This document shows positions 19,098 through 28,756 of a stretch of DNA of 64,000 nucleotides, piece after piece. This DNA comes from Nitratiruptor sp. YY09-18 (GTDB lineage: Bacteria; Campylobacterota; Campylobacteria; Campylobacterales; Nitratiruptoraceae), in contig NZ_AP023065.1 of the NCBI RefSeq assembly GCF_016593235.1, positions 868,001-932,000 on the forward strand, in the 5' to 3' direction. The notes beneath the pieces were generated by a model. That model searched no databases. It was not told the origin of the DNA and saw only the letters and a list, made by a program, of their open reading frames with translations. The position numbers and the translations under genes were made by a program. Position 1 is the first letter of the stretch; each line of letters starts with the position of its first letter.

Positions 19098-21710
19098 TTA
19101 GGAGAGGCGTCCTAACTCTTCCTCTATTTTTGCAAGTTTTTCTTGAGCTTCTTGGAGAGCTTTTTGGTTTTGCTCAACTACTTGGGCTGGTGCATTTTTG
19201 ACGAAATTTTCATTGCTAAGCATTTTAGAGAGTTTTTCAATCTCTTTTTGCACTTTCTCTTTCTGTTTAGTCAGACGCTTTATTATTGGTGAAAGATCAA
19301 TACCTTCAAGAGGAATAAAAACTTCTACCTCATCACCAATATCTGCTACTGCATTTGCTATTGCTTCTTGTGTGAAAAGAACTTCTTCAACTTTTGCAAG
19401 CTTTTGGATATATTTTTTAGCCTCATCGCCCATTTGGCCTTTGATATAGGCTTTTGGAATAGTTTTGCTTGCCATATCGATAAGCGCTTTTGCGCGGCGA
19501 ATTGTCACAATCGCATCGATAATCTTTGCAAACTCAGCTTCTATTGCTTCATCACGCTCCCCAGCTACAGGGTACTCCATAATCATAATCGATTCATTTG
19601 ATTCAAGATCTGTTCCACTGAGCATCTGGTAGAGGGATTCAGTAATAAAAGGCATAAATGGATGGAGAAGCTTCATAGACTCTTTGAAAATCGCACCAAG
19701 TTCAGGAATACTGCTCTTATCAGCTTTGCTGAGCTCAATTCCCCAGTCACAAAATTCGCCCCACAAAAATCGATAGAGCGTAGTAGCCGCATCATTGAAG
19801 CGGTAGCTATCGAGATTTTCTCTTACCTCTTTGACAGCATTATTGAATCTGCTTAAAATATAGCGTCCTAGCTCGGTTTTTATTTCAATATCTCGCAAAT
19901 CATCAAACTTCTCTTGATTCATCTGCAAAAATCTAGCTGCATTGTAGAGTTTGTTGGTGAAGTTGCGATAGAGCTCGAGGCGATCTTTGCTCAGACGTAT
20001 ATCGCGTCCTTGCACAGCAAGGATTGCAAGAGTAAAGCGCATCGCATCGGCACTGTATTCTTTGATTGTATCGATTGGATCGATAACATTTCCTTTGGAT
20101 TTGCTCATCTTTTGACCGTGTTCATCACGCACAAGTGCATGGAGATAGACATCTTTAAAAGGAAGTTTATGCAAGAAGTGCTCGCCCATCATCATCATAC
20201 GAGCAACCCAGAAAAAGAGAATATCAAATCCTGTAATTAAGAGATCATTTGGATAAAACTCCTCAAGATCTGTCTCATTCCATTTTATACCTTTTCCCCA
20301 ATCACCATTACCCCATCCTAGGGTAGAGAAAGGCCAAAGAGCAGAACTAAACCAAGTATCTAGCACATCTGGATCTTGATAGATATTAGTCGATCCACAT
20401 TTTGGGCATTTTTCTTCTTGCTCTTTTTTACTTGCCCATTCATGACCGCAATCTTTGCAGTACCATACAGGGATTCTATGCCCCCACCAAAGTTGACGAC
20501 TTATACACCAGTCTCTAAGCTCTCGCATCCAGGCATTGAAGTTGTTGAGCCACTGAGGAGGATAAAATTTTGTCTCTCCTTCATTTGCTTTTCGCACCGC
20601 ATCTTTGGCAATTTCAGCTTTCACAAACCACTGAGGAGAAATATAAGGCTCCACTACATTACCGCAGCGATAGCAGTGACCTACCTGATGGCGATGTGGC
20701 TCAATTTTTTCGATAAATCCCTCTTCTTGAAGTTTTTGTACTATCTTTTCTCTTGCTTCGAGACGCTCAAGCCCTGCAAACTCGCCTGCATGTTCGTTGA
20801 GAATACCTTTTTCATCAAAGATGGTGATGAATTCTAGATTGTGGCGTTTACCTACCTCATAGTCGTTTGGATCGTGTGCTGGTGTAACTTTTACTACTCC
20901 TGTTCCAAACTCCATATCTACATGCTCATCTGCAATGATTGGGATTTCACGATTAATAAGAGGCAAACGTACATGCTTGCCAATTAAATGTTTGTAGCGC
21001 TCATCATTGGGATTTACCATCACTGCTGTATCACCAAAGAATGTCTCAGGTCTTGTAGTAGCTACCACTACATACCCCTCCTCTTCAACTAGAGGATAGC
21101 GAATATGATAGAGTGCTCCCTCTTTCTCTTCATACTCCACCTCAATATCGCTCAAAGCACCATCGTGTGTACACCAGTTGACAAGGTAGTTGCCTTTAAC
21201 GATGAGCCCTTCGTCATAGAGCCTTACAAAAGCCTCACGCACAGCATTTTTGAGTCCCTCATCCATAGTAAAGCGCTCTCTACTCCATGCTGGACTCACC
21301 CCTAGAAGTCTAAGTTGTGTGACAATAGCATTGCCAGACTCCTCTTTCCACTTCCACACATATTCCAAAAACTTCTCTCTACCAATCTCCTCTTTTTTTA
21401 TTCTCTTTGCTAAAAGTTGCTTCTCTACGACATTTTGGGTAGCGATTCCTGCATGATCTGTTCCTGGCTGCCATAATGTTTTGTATCCGTCCATGCGCTT
21501 ATAGCGTACCATAATATCTTGGAGCGTAAATGTGAGAGCATGACCGATATGGAGTCTTCCAGTAACATTAGGAGGTGGCATCATAATACAAAAATTTTTG
21601 CCTTTTTGAATCTTTTTATTTCCATCTATCTCAAAATATCCACGTTCTTCCCAAATTTGATAGAATTTCTTCTCTATTTGAGATGGATTATACTTTTTGT
21701 CACCACTCAT
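19098..21710 (-). CDS. valS: Valyl-tRNA synthetase
   Basis: Charges tRNA-Val. The 870-residue class I synthetase has the HIGH motif in PNVTGRLHIGHAL (about residues 48-60), the editing domain with TTRPETFFGDTAVMVNP, a zinc-ribbon-like insertion (WYCKDCGHEW and EKCPKCGST), and the KMSKS motif GQKMSKSKGNVIDP near residue 533. It ends in the typical C-terminal coiled coil rich in Lys and Glu. Its start is 62 bases from the divergent helicase gene. Size and motifs are fully normal. Confidence 0.98.
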   Translation of the reverse strand: MSGDKKYNPSQIEKKFYQIWEERGYFEIDGNKKIQKGKNFCIMMPPPNVTGRLHIGHALTFTLQDIMVRYKRMDGYKTLWQPGTDHAGIATQNVVEKQLLAKRIKKEEIGREKFLEYVWKWKEESGNAIVTQLRLLGVSPAWSRERFTMDEGLKNAVREAFVRLYDEGLIVKGNYLVNWCTHDGALSDIEVEYEEKEGALYHIRYPLVEEEGYVVVATTRPETFFGDTAVMVNPNDERYKHLIGKHVRLPLINREIPIIADEHVDMEFGTGVVKVTPAHDPNDYEVGKRHNLEFITIFDEKGILNEHAGEFAGLERLEAREKIVQKLQEEGFIEKIEPHRHQVGHCYRCGNVVEPYISPQWFVKAEIAKDAVRKANEGETKFYPPQWLNNFNAWMRELRDWCISRQLWWGHRIPVWYCKDCGHEWASKKEQEEKCPKCGSTNIYQDPDVLDTWFSSALWPFSTLGWGNGDWGKGIKWNETDLEEFYPNDLLITGFDILFFWVARMMMMGEHFLHKLPFKDVYLHALVRDEHGQKMSKSKGNVIDPIDTIKEYSADAMRFTLAILAVQGRDIRLSKDRLELYRNFTNKLYNAARFLQMNQEKFDDLRDIEIKTELGRYILSRFNNAVKEVRENLDSYRFNDAATTLYRFLWGEFCDWGIELSKADKSSIPELGAIFKESMKLLHPFMPFITESLYQMLSGTDLESNESIMIMEYPVAGERDEAIEAEFAKIIDAIVTIRRAKALIDMASKTIPKAYIKGQMGDEAKKYIQKLAKVEEVLFTQEAIANAVADIGDEVEVFIPLEGIDLSPIIKRLTKQKEKVQKEIEKLSKMLSNENFVKNAPAQVVEQNQKALQEAQEKLAKIEEELGRLS

Positions 21711-21772
21711 TTAAGTAACCTTTAAGCTTAAAATTTTGCCTTATTTTATCCAAAAATTACTTAAGGAAACGT

Positions 21773-23761
21773 ATGCTCAATGTCGAACAGATGGCAGCAG
21801 TAAATGCTCCTTTGGGGTACAATCTCGTCATTGCAAGTGCTGGGACAGGGAAAACCTCTACTATTGTAGCAAGGATTGAGAGACTTCTTGATCAAGGTAT
21901 TGCCCCTGAAGATATACTACTCCTCACCTTTACCAACAAAGCTGCTGCTGAGATGGTTGTAAGGGTAGAGCGAAAATTTGGCAAGATTGCTAGAAAAATC
22001 GAAGCTGGAACTTTTCATGCAGTCAGCTACCGCTGGCTTAAAGAGCTCGATCCAAAAGTGGTGCTCAAGCAGCCTAAAGAGCTCAAAATACTTTTCAAGA
22101 GTATTTACGAAAAGCGCAATTTCTCTTTGATAAATGACACAAAACCTTATGCAGCAAGCTCACTCTTTGACTACTACTCCTTTTATCAAAATAGTGAGTT
22201 TTCACTCACATTTGGTAAGTGGATAGCAAAAAGAAACAGTGAACAAGAGGTGTTTGCTGAAGCTTATAACGATATAGTCTTAGAGTATGAAGAGCTAAAG
22301 AGATCATACGGGTTTTTGAGCTTCAATGATCTTTTGCTCCAAGTAATTGACAACAAAGATAAGATAAAAAATTTTCAAGAGATTTTGGTCGATGAGTATC
22401 AAGATACAAACAACTTGCAAGGAAAATTTATCGATGCTCTAAAATTTCAATCACTTTTTTGTGTAGGAGACTATGATCAAAGCATCTACGCATTTAATGG
22501 TGCAAATATTGATATCATTGCAACTTTTAAAGAGCGCTATCCACAAGCACGCATCTTTACTCTTAGTAAAAACTACCGTTCAACTGAGCAAATATTAGAG
22601 CTTGCAAATCGTGTCATCAGCTACAACGAGCGGATCTATCCCAAGAAGCTTGAAGTTGTCAATACAAAACAGTCGGTACCACCAAAACTTTTGGTATTTG
22701 ATGATCTGTATATGCAATATGAAGGTATAGCAAAACGTATCAAAACTTCACTCACTCCCCGCGATGAGATTGCTGTAATTTTTCGCAATAATGCAAGTGC
22801 TGATGGAATTGAAGCGGCTCTAAGAGAGCAGGGAATTAGCTGCAAAAGAAAAGGAAGCAGAAGTCTTTTTGAACTCAAAGAGATAAAAGCTCTCTTTGAT
22901 CTTCTCTCCATTCTTATCAATCCCAAAGATCTCCTCGCTTTTATACACATTTTTGAATATGCTAAAGGAGTAGGGGCAAATATAGCCAAAGAGCTCTTTG
23001 AGGGTTTGGCAATCTGTGGTGAAGGGGATATCAAAAGAGGCCTTTTAAATCCAATTAATATCAAAAATCCATTTCAGACAAAGTCAAGAAATTATCAACT
23101 AGGACTTTTTGATGATTGCGTGCAGCTTGGAAGTAAGACTCGCTTTAGTGATATCTCCATCATAGAGCATCCGATTTTTACACACCCAAAACTTTCACAA
23201 GAAGGTGCAGAGTATCTACAAAATCTTCATGACCTATTTCAGCATAATGTCAAAAAGCCTCATAGTTTTCTAAAACTTATTAAAAACTCCTTCATATTTA
23301 TTAATATTATTGATGTATTAGCAAAACAAAGAGCAAAACTTAAAGATGGCTCGATAGATCCAAAACTTTACGATGAAGCTATAGAAAAGATTCAGCGTCG
23401 TATTGCATTAATCGAACATATAAGTAAAACCTATGAAGATGTATATAGATTTTACAATGCAATGGTTCTTGGCGGCAATGAAATAGCCCAAGGCGAAGGA
23501 GTAAATCTTTTGACTATACATGCAAGTAAAGGCTTGGAATTCCATGAAGTATATGTTGTCGATCTTATGGAAGGAAGATTTCCCAATCTCAAACTTGCTA
23601 GTAAAGGTGGCTCAATAGAAGAGGAACGACGACTCTTTTATGTAGCAGTTACAAGAGCAAAAGAGGTTTTATATCTTAGCTATGCACGCTATGATAGAGT
23701 CAAAAAGCAAGAGTTTCTTCCCTCTCGCTTTTTAAAAGAAGCCGGATTGGTGCAGCAGTGA
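21773..23761 (+). CDS. UvrD/Rep/PcrA-type superfamily 1 DNA helicase
   Basis: A 662-residue 3'-5' helicase-like protein. It begins with a Q-motif (LNVEQMAAVNAPLG) and Walker A ASAGTGKTSTIVARI near residue 22. It continues with LLLTFTNKAAAEMVVRVE (motif Ia), VDEYQDTN (motif II), GDYDQSIYAFNGA (motif III), LSKNYRST (motif IV), LLTIHASKGLEFHEVYVVDL (motif V) and EEERRLFYVAVTRAKE (motif VI). All motifs are intact, so it should be active. Whether it works in UvrD-like repair or Rep-like fork restart is open. Its stop abuts the stop of the convergent gene with zero spacer. Confidence 0.93.
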   Translation: MLNVEQMAAVNAPLGYNLVIASAGTGKTSTIVARIERLLDQGIAPEDILLLTFTNKAAAEMVVRVERKFGKIARKIEAGTFHAVSYRWLKELDPKVVLKQPKELKILFKSIYEKRNFSLINDTKPYAASSLFDYYSFYQNSEFSLTFGKWIAKRNSEQEVFAEAYNDIVLEYEELKRSYGFLSFNDLLLQVIDNKDKIKNFQEILVDEYQDTNNLQGKFIDALKFQSLFCVGDYDQSIYAFNGANIDIIATFKERYPQARIFTLSKNYRSTEQILELANRVISYNERIYPKKLEVVNTKQSVPPKLLVFDDLYMQYEGIAKRIKTSLTPRDEIAVIFRNNASADGIEAALREQGISCKRKGSRSLFELKEIKALFDLLSILINPKDLLAFIHIFEYAKGVGANIAKELFEGLAICGEGDIKRGLLNPINIKNPFQTKSRNYQLGLFDDCVQLGSKTRFSDISIIEHPIFTHPKLSQEGAEYLQNLHDLFQHNVKKPHSFLKLIKNSFIFINIIDVLAKQRAKLKDGSIDPKLYDEAIEKIQRRIALIEHISKTYEDVYRFYNAMVLGGNEIAQGEGVNLLTIHASKGLEFHEVYVVDLMEGRFPNLKLASKGGSIEEERRLFYVAVTRAKEVLYLSYARYDRVKKQEFLPSRFLKEAGLVQQ

Positions 23762-25003
23762 TTAGTGCTGTCCTACAACTTTTGCCATATCCCACATTGG
23801 TAAGAATATACCAAGAGCCAAGAGTAAGACCATAGCTGCAATAATTGCGAGCATAATAGGCTCGATATAACTTGAGAGATTATCGAGAATATAATTAAAC
23901 TTCATACCATAATACTCAGTAATTTTTGCTAGCATAGCATCAAGTTGTCCGCTTGCTTCTCCAGCTGTTATCATCTGAATGATCATATTTTCAAAAAGAC
24001 CGGTCTCTTTGAATGCATCAGCAATGGAAGAACCTTTTTCAACCATATTTTTCACAATTTCTAGCTTCTGTTTAATATAGCTATTGTCTACCATCTGCAC
24101 AGAATTATCTAATGCATCAACGACAGGGATACCGGCTTTGACCAGTTCAGAAAAAATGAGCATGAATCTATTAAGTTGCGAGTAGTAGATGATCTTTTTA
24201 AGGAGATAAATCTTTAAGAAAAACTTATCCATTGTGTATTTAAAATCTTCGTTGGTCTTATAGACAAAGGAGATAGTAAATATTCCCACAACAAGACCCA
24301 AAAGAATATAGGGACCGTAGGTATTAAAAGCGTGTTCAAGCCAGAGGAGTATTTTTGTTGGTAGTGGTAATTCTGCATGAAATTTTTCAAATATCGATTT
24401 AAATTTTGGAACAACATAGGTGATGAGAATTGTAAATGCAATTGCCATTGCAGTAAGGGTAATAAGAGGATAGCGGATGGCTTTTTTGAATTTGCGAACA
24501 TTCTCATCAATCTGTTCTAAAATATTTGCAAGAGTAAAAAGGGCAGAGGCCATGTCACCAGTCTGCTCACCCAATCTCACCATAGTCAAAGTCAAATTAC
24601 CCAACTGATCTTTGTAGCGCTCCATCGCTTGAGAGAGACTTATACCAGCATTGATATTTTCACCAATGTCTAAAAGAATTTGCTTGAGCTTGTCACTAGC
24701 AGTAGAGTTTGCAATCTCTACAATTGCATCATGGATAGGAATTCCAGCATTTGTCATAACAGCAAGCTGCCTAATGGTAGCAATGAGATGCTGTCGTTTG
24801 ATTTTACCTTTTTTAAATGAGAGAAGCTCACTTTTTAAAGCTTTGAGCTTCTCTTCTACTGGCATTGTAGTCTCTTCGACACGCAAAACGATACCATTTT
24901 GCTTGAGTTTAGCCTTCTCAATAGCCTCTTTTTTATCATTAGACTGAATTATAACTTGGTGTTTTTTCCCTTTTGCTAAGACCAAAACATTGTAGTAGCG
25001 CAT
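23762..25003 (-). CDS. ctsF: GspF/PilC-type inner-membrane platform protein (CtsF-like)
   Basis: The 413-residue protein has the T2SS F architecture: a cytoplasmic N-terminus, then two repeats of the F domain (LIATIRQLAVMTNAGIPIHDAI and YSQLNRFMLIFSELVKAGIPVVDAL) with membrane segments at about 172-192, 220-240 and 380-402. Such proteins couple the assembly ATPase to pilin polymerisation. In Campylobacter jejuni ctsF is needed for natural transformation and ends the ctsR-D-P-X-E-F cluster, the same order as here. The gene begins one base after the upstream ATPase stop. The name ctsF rests on this synteny. Confidence 0.85.
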   Translation of the reverse strand: MRYYNVLVLAKGKKHQVIIQSNDKKEAIEKAKLKQNGIVLRVEETTMPVEEKLKALKSELLSFKKGKIKRQHLIATIRQLAVMTNAGIPIHDAIVEIANSTASDKLKQILLDIGENINAGISLSQAMERYKDQLGNLTLTMVRLGEQTGDMASALFTLANILEQIDENVRKFKKAIRYPLITLTAMAIAFTILITYVVPKFKSIFEKFHAELPLPTKILLWLEHAFNTYGPYILLGLVVGIFTISFVYKTNEDFKYTMDKFFLKIYLLKKIIYYSQLNRFMLIFSELVKAGIPVVDALDNSVQMVDNSYIKQKLEIVKNMVEKGSSIADAFKETGLFENMIIQMITAGEASGQLDAMLAKITEYYGMKFNYILDNLSSYIEPIMLAIIAAMVLLLALGIFLPMWDMAKVVGQH

Positions 25004-25004
25004 A

Positions 25005-26750
25005 TTACAACCTTGTTACCCGTAAAACTTCTTCAATTGTAGTAGAACCTTCTATTGCTTTATTGATACCATCAACAAGCATAGATTTAAACCCTTTTTG
25101 CAAAGCTGCTTCTTGGATCTTCTCTTTGCTCTCCTCTTTGGCAATCATCCTTGCAATATCTTCATCTACTTTGAAGACTTCACTGATCATTTCTCGTCCA
25201 CTATATCCACTAAAATCGCAATGTTTGCACCCTTTGCCTTTAAAAAACTTATAGTTTTGTGGGAGATACTCCTTGATCTCATTATAGATCGAAGGTTCTA
25301 GCTCTGTCTCTATTTTGCAATAGGGACAGATTTTTCGCACAAGTCTTTGTGCTTCGATAGCAATTATTGCACCACTTACCAAGTAGGGCTCAATTCCCAT
25401 ATCAATCATCCTATTAATTGCACTAATAGCATCATTTGTATGGAGAGTTGAGAGCACAAGGTGTCCAGTAAGTGCTGCTTGAACTGCAATGCGCAAAGTC
25501 TCTTGATCCCTGATCTCACCAATCATAACGATATCAGGGTCTTGCCGTAAAATAGAGCGCAAGGCTGAAGCAAATGTGAAGCCAATTTTTGGATTTACTT
25601 GGCACTGTTGTACAAGGTTGATCTGATATTCCACAGGGTCTTCCACAGTAATGATCTTCTTTTCCACGCTACGCAACATGTTCAAAGCACCATAGAGGGT
25701 AGTTGACTTACCACTACCTGTAGGACCTGTAACCAAAATAATTCCATATGGCGTTTTGAGAGATTTTGTAAATATCTCATAGTTATATTTACTCATCCCT
25801 GCATCTTCTAATGGAATCATCGCCTTAGTCTTATCAAGTATCCTCATTACAATCGATTCGCCATAGACTATTGGAAGAGTAGAGATCCTAAAGTCATACT
25901 CTTTTCCCAAAACTGTGTGAGAAAAGCGGCCATCTTGCGGCTTTCTCCTCTCAGCAATATCGAGATTTGACATGAGTTTGAGGCGAGAAGAGAGGGGAGG
26001 GTATATATCTTTATCAAAGAGAAATTTTTCAGTGAGAAGTCCATCGATTCTTGCACGAACTATACAGTTATTCGCTGTTGGTTCAATATGTATATCACTA
26101 GCTCGTGAGAGAATACAAGTTTTGAGTATTGCATCTATGAGTTTTAAGATTGCGCTTGACTCTTCTAATCCATCAGTAGCGCCTGCACCTTCTTGAAGAT
26201 CTTTTCTAATCTCTTGAATATACTCTTTGATATTTTCACTCAGTTCCAACTTATTGAGATAGTTATCGATATGCTGCTTTTGTGCTAATACAAATTTGAC
26301 TGGTTTTTTTGGGAAAAGTCGCTGCGCTGCTTCTTGTGCTTCTATATCAATTGGATCACCTACAGCAATAAGGATTTGAATATCGCTCTCTTTGAGAGGC
26401 AGTATATGGTACCTTTTGAGTTGTATAAGGGGAACTTTGGAGGCGAGTCGCAAGTCGATATCATACGAATCAAGGTCAGCATATTCCATCCGTACAAGTT
26501 TTGCATACTCTTTAAGAATTTTTTCAAAATAATCTTTTGGTACACTCTCTTCAATATCATCCAAAGAGATTTTACCTTCTCGTAATTTTTGCAGAATGAA
26601 CTCCATTAATTCTTTAGAAGAGAGATATCCCTTATTGACAAGTGCTGCGAGAAAGTTTTTTGACGATGTGAGATTTTTTTGCAGCTCTAGCGTATCTTTG
26701 CCCTCACTTTGAAGCTTTTGCAGCAAAAGTTCAATGAGTCTATTTTGCAA
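25005..26750 (-). CDS. ctsE: GspE/PulE-type secretion ATPase (CtsE-like)
   Basis: A 581-residue type II secretion/type IV pilus assembly ATPase. After an N-terminal GspE/MshE-like domain (about 1-160) come RPQDGRFS-like RKPQDGRFSHTV, Walker A TGPTGSGKSTTLYGAL, the Asp box ITVEDPVEYQI, Walker B PDIVMIGEIRDQET and the His box LSTLHTNDA. A four-cysteine zinc module CPYC...CKHC near 490-535 is typical of PulE-type rather than PilT-type ATPases. The start appears to be TTG with AGAGAAG adjacent. It likely powers the pseudopilus of the adjacent cts system. Confidence 0.88.
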   Translation of the reverse strand: MQNRLIELLLQKLQSEGKDTLELQKNLTSSKNFLAALVNKGYLSSKELMEFILQKLREGKISLDDIEESVPKDYFEKILKEYAKLVRMEYADLDSYDIDLRLASKVPLIQLKRYHILPLKESDIQILIAVGDPIDIEAQEAAQRLFPKKPVKFVLAQKQHIDNYLNKLELSENIKEYIQEIRKDLQEGAGATDGLEESSAILKLIDAILKTCILSRASDIHIEPTANNCIVRARIDGLLTEKFLFDKDIYPPLSSRLKLMSNLDIAERRKPQDGRFSHTVLGKEYDFRISTLPIVYGESIVMRILDKTKAMIPLEDAGMSKYNYEIFTKSLKTPYGIILVTGPTGSGKSTTLYGALNMLRSVEKKIITVEDPVEYQINLVQQCQVNPKIGFTFASALRSILRQDPDIVMIGEIRDQETLRIAVQAALTGHLVLSTLHTNDAISAINRMIDMGIEPYLVSGAIIAIEAQRLVRKICPYCKIETELEPSIYNEIKEYLPQNYKFFKGKGCKHCDFSGYSGREMISEVFKVDEDIARMIAKEESKEKIQEAALQKGFKSMLVDGINKAIEGSTTIEEVLRVTRL

Positions 26751-26755
26751 CTTCT

Positions 26756-27280
26756 CTACCTTATTTTATGGATTTTGCGAGTTTTCTCATGGATCTCATC
26801 AATAGTAAGATGGCATTTTTGATCCGCATGTAATATGTATGTAATATTTTTATCCTTAAATATATATCTGTTATCGTCATATTTGTATTTTTTTTGATAG
26901 TAGAGATTAAAGATTGTAGAAAGATAGTAATCAGTCGTAGGAACATGTAAATTCTCAAAAGTTACCCCATCACAAATGGAGGAAGCTAAGAGGTTTTTTT
27001 GCATAAGTATCAAAGAGAAATATGCACGATTTTTTCGTGCATATTTTGAGTTTTTTAAAATGAGTATTGGCACGGCAAGATGATCTATGTAATCACTCTT
27101 AAGACATGCAAATGCATACATACTTACAAGATTTTCATCTTTTTTGATTTTGTTAAAAAGTTTATACCCATTTGTACAAACATATTTATAATTCTTGTTC
27201 TTGTAATTTTTCACAAGATCTTGGATAGTTAAAGCAAACAACTGTGACACCAATAATGTAAAAATCAAAAAAGTTCTCAT
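26756..27280 (-). CDS. Small periplasmic protein of the cts-like operon, unknown function
   Basis: A 174-residue product with a clear signal peptide (MRTFLIFTLLVSQLFA) followed by a lysine- and tyrosine-rich mature domain with three cysteines (CTNGY, FACLK, ICDG) and a fourth near the end. I do not recognise a family. It overlaps the preceding CtsX-like gene by four bases (ATGA) and sits five bases upstream of the ATPase gene. As I recall the Campylobacter jejuni cluster, ctsX is followed directly by ctsE, so this would be an insertion relative to that order. A periplasmic accessory role in the secretion/uptake machine is inference from position only. Confidence 0.65.
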   Translation of the reverse strand: MRTFLIFTLLVSQLFALTIQDLVKNYKNKNYKYVCTNGYKLFNKIKKDENLVSMYAFACLKSDYIDHLAVPILILKNSKYARKNRAYFSLILMQKNLLASSICDGVTFENLHVPTTDYYLSTIFNLYYQKKYKYDDNRYIFKDKNITYILHADQKCHLTIDEIHEKTRKIHKIR

Positions 27281-27981
27281 TGAAAAGTTCCTTGTACCAT
27301 CTGTTTTAGCAATGCATATGCTCTTTTTGAGTGAGATTTTTTGTAGTAGATTTTTAATGCATTTACTGCACTCTCTTTTTTTCCAAGTTTATAGCTACTT
27401 TTTGCAAATAAAATCCAGCTCTCTTCGCTATTTTTATCTAAATTATTTGCAATGAGACTCCATTTTGCAGCATTTTTGTACTCTTTTTGCTCATAGTATC
27501 TTTTGGCAATAAGAAGAGCCAAACCGATATCATTACTTTTATTGAACTCTTTTACAAGACTCACTAGCGATTTTGGTTGCGAGGTATGGAGTGAAATTGA
27601 ACCTCTTTTTACTAGAGGATAGTTCGAAGCGTCTTGAGGCCTCTTGTTATTTTGAACTTCTGTTATCCTTTTTCTCTTTTCATATCTTTTTGCTTTATAT
27701 AGACTATAAGAGAGTCTCTTTTCAAATTCAAATGATGGTTTTAAAAGAGGCGTCTCTTGACTCTTATTAAATTCTTGATTTTTTTTCTCTTTTTTTGCAA
27801 CAAAAGGTTTTTGTACATCTTTGTTTTCGATTGTTTTTTGCTGCAGTGGCTTCAATGGAAATAGAAATTTTATGACAACAAAAGCTACAAGAGCAAATAC
27901 AACGATAATGAAAAATTGGTAAAGCCTTCTTTTATTATTGAATTTTTTCCATTTCAACTCAAGCTGTTCATACTCATGCAT
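27277..27981 (-). CDS. Single-span membrane protein with TPR-like C-terminus (CtsX position)
   Basis: A 234-residue bitopic protein: a short basic cytoplasmic N-terminus, one transmembrane helix (about 19-42), a Lys/Glu-rich linker, and a C-terminal helical part (about 140-230) with TPR-like repeats such as YYEQKEYKNAAKWSLIANNLD and SYKLGKKESAVNALKIYYKK. Position between the CtsP ATPase and the CtsE ATPase matches CtsX, a single-TM inner-membrane protein of Campylobacter that interacts with CtsP. TPR content also resembles MshN-type proteins of MSHA pilus loci. Exact homology was not tested. It overlaps ctsP by eight bases. Confidence 0.65.
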   Translation of the reverse strand: MHEYEQLELKWKKFNNKRRLYQFFIIVVFALVAFVVIKFLFPLKPLQQKTIENKDVQKPFVAKKEKKNQEFNKSQETPLLKPSFEFEKRLSYSLYKAKRYEKRKRITEVQNNKRPQDASNYPLVKRGSISLHTSQPKSLVSLVKEFNKSNDIGLALLIAKRYYEQKEYKNAAKWSLIANNLDKNSEESWILFAKSSYKLGKKESAVNALKIYYKKSHSKRAYALLKQMVQGTFQ

Positions 27982-28756
27982 CTACATATCCTAAATAGAT
28001 AGCGCTCATCTCAATATATTTTTTGTCTATTTTTGACAAATCTAAGTTTTTATTTTCATAAAAATAACTCAAAATATCAAAGAGAGTATAGAGAAATTTA
28101 TCAGATTGGCGCAGATTCCCTTGTGTATATTTATACACTAAAGAAGTATCTTTTAGTGTCATCAATTTTGCTACATCTATTAAGTTATTTCTAAAGAGTT
28201 TTTTTTGAATATATTGATGGAAAGTCACTTTTGATGGTGGTTGCATATGTATTGATTTATAAATTCTCGTTGCAAAGTGCTTTTTTGCTAGAAGGTGTTC
28301 TCCTGCGCTATCATGCATTGCAAGGATAAATTGGATCTTTTTTGTATCAGCTAATATTCTTATGGCTTCAAGCATTTTCTCGTCATAAATTTGTGCTTCA
28401 TCCAAAATTACTATATTTATTTGTGACGATTTATTTTCGAGATTATATATGAGATGGTTACTATTTGCAAAAAGATCTTGATTGAACTTTTGGTACATAA
28501 GTTTTTCATTTGCAAAAGGTCTTTCATAAAAGTAAATATTTTTTTTATTTACCTCTTCCATAAACTTTTTTAAAAGCATAGTTTTGCCTACACCAGGTTC
28601 ACCATGGATAAGAATAAATTTAAAGTCTTTATTTATTACTCCAAAAAGTTCCTGGAGATAAAGAGCATGGGTTTCGATCTGGACAAACTCTTTAGCAGAG
28701 TTTGCCTCTTTGAAGCAATCCTTAGCTTGTAGAAAGAGGTTGCTATTTTTTTTCAT
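27974..28756 (-). CDS. ctsP: ExeA/GspA-like P-loop ATPase (CtsP-like)
   Basis: A 260-residue AAA-type NTPase with Walker A HGEPGVGKTMLLKK near residue 50, Walker B NIVILDEAQIY near residue 115, and a sensor-like LAMHDSAGEH. It resembles the cytoplasmic domain of ExeA/GspA and MshM, lacking the membrane and peptidoglycan-binding part. In Campylobacter jejuni CtsP is a cytoplasmic nucleotide-binding protein required for DNA uptake and is encoded right after the secretin, as here. Overlaps with both neighbours show tight coupling. Confidence 0.82.
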   Translation of the reverse strand: MKKNSNLFLQAKDCFKEANSAKEFVQIETHALYLQELFGVINKDFKFILIHGEPGVGKTMLLKKFMEEVNKKNIYFYERPFANEKLMYQKFNQDLFANSNHLIYNLENKSSQINIVILDEAQIYDEKMLEAIRILADTKKIQFILAMHDSAGEHLLAKKHFATRIYKSIHMQPPSKVTFHQYIQKKLFRNNLIDVAKLMTLKDTSLVYKYTQGNLRQSDKFLYTLFDILSYFYENKNLDLSKIDKKYIEMSAIYLGYVDA

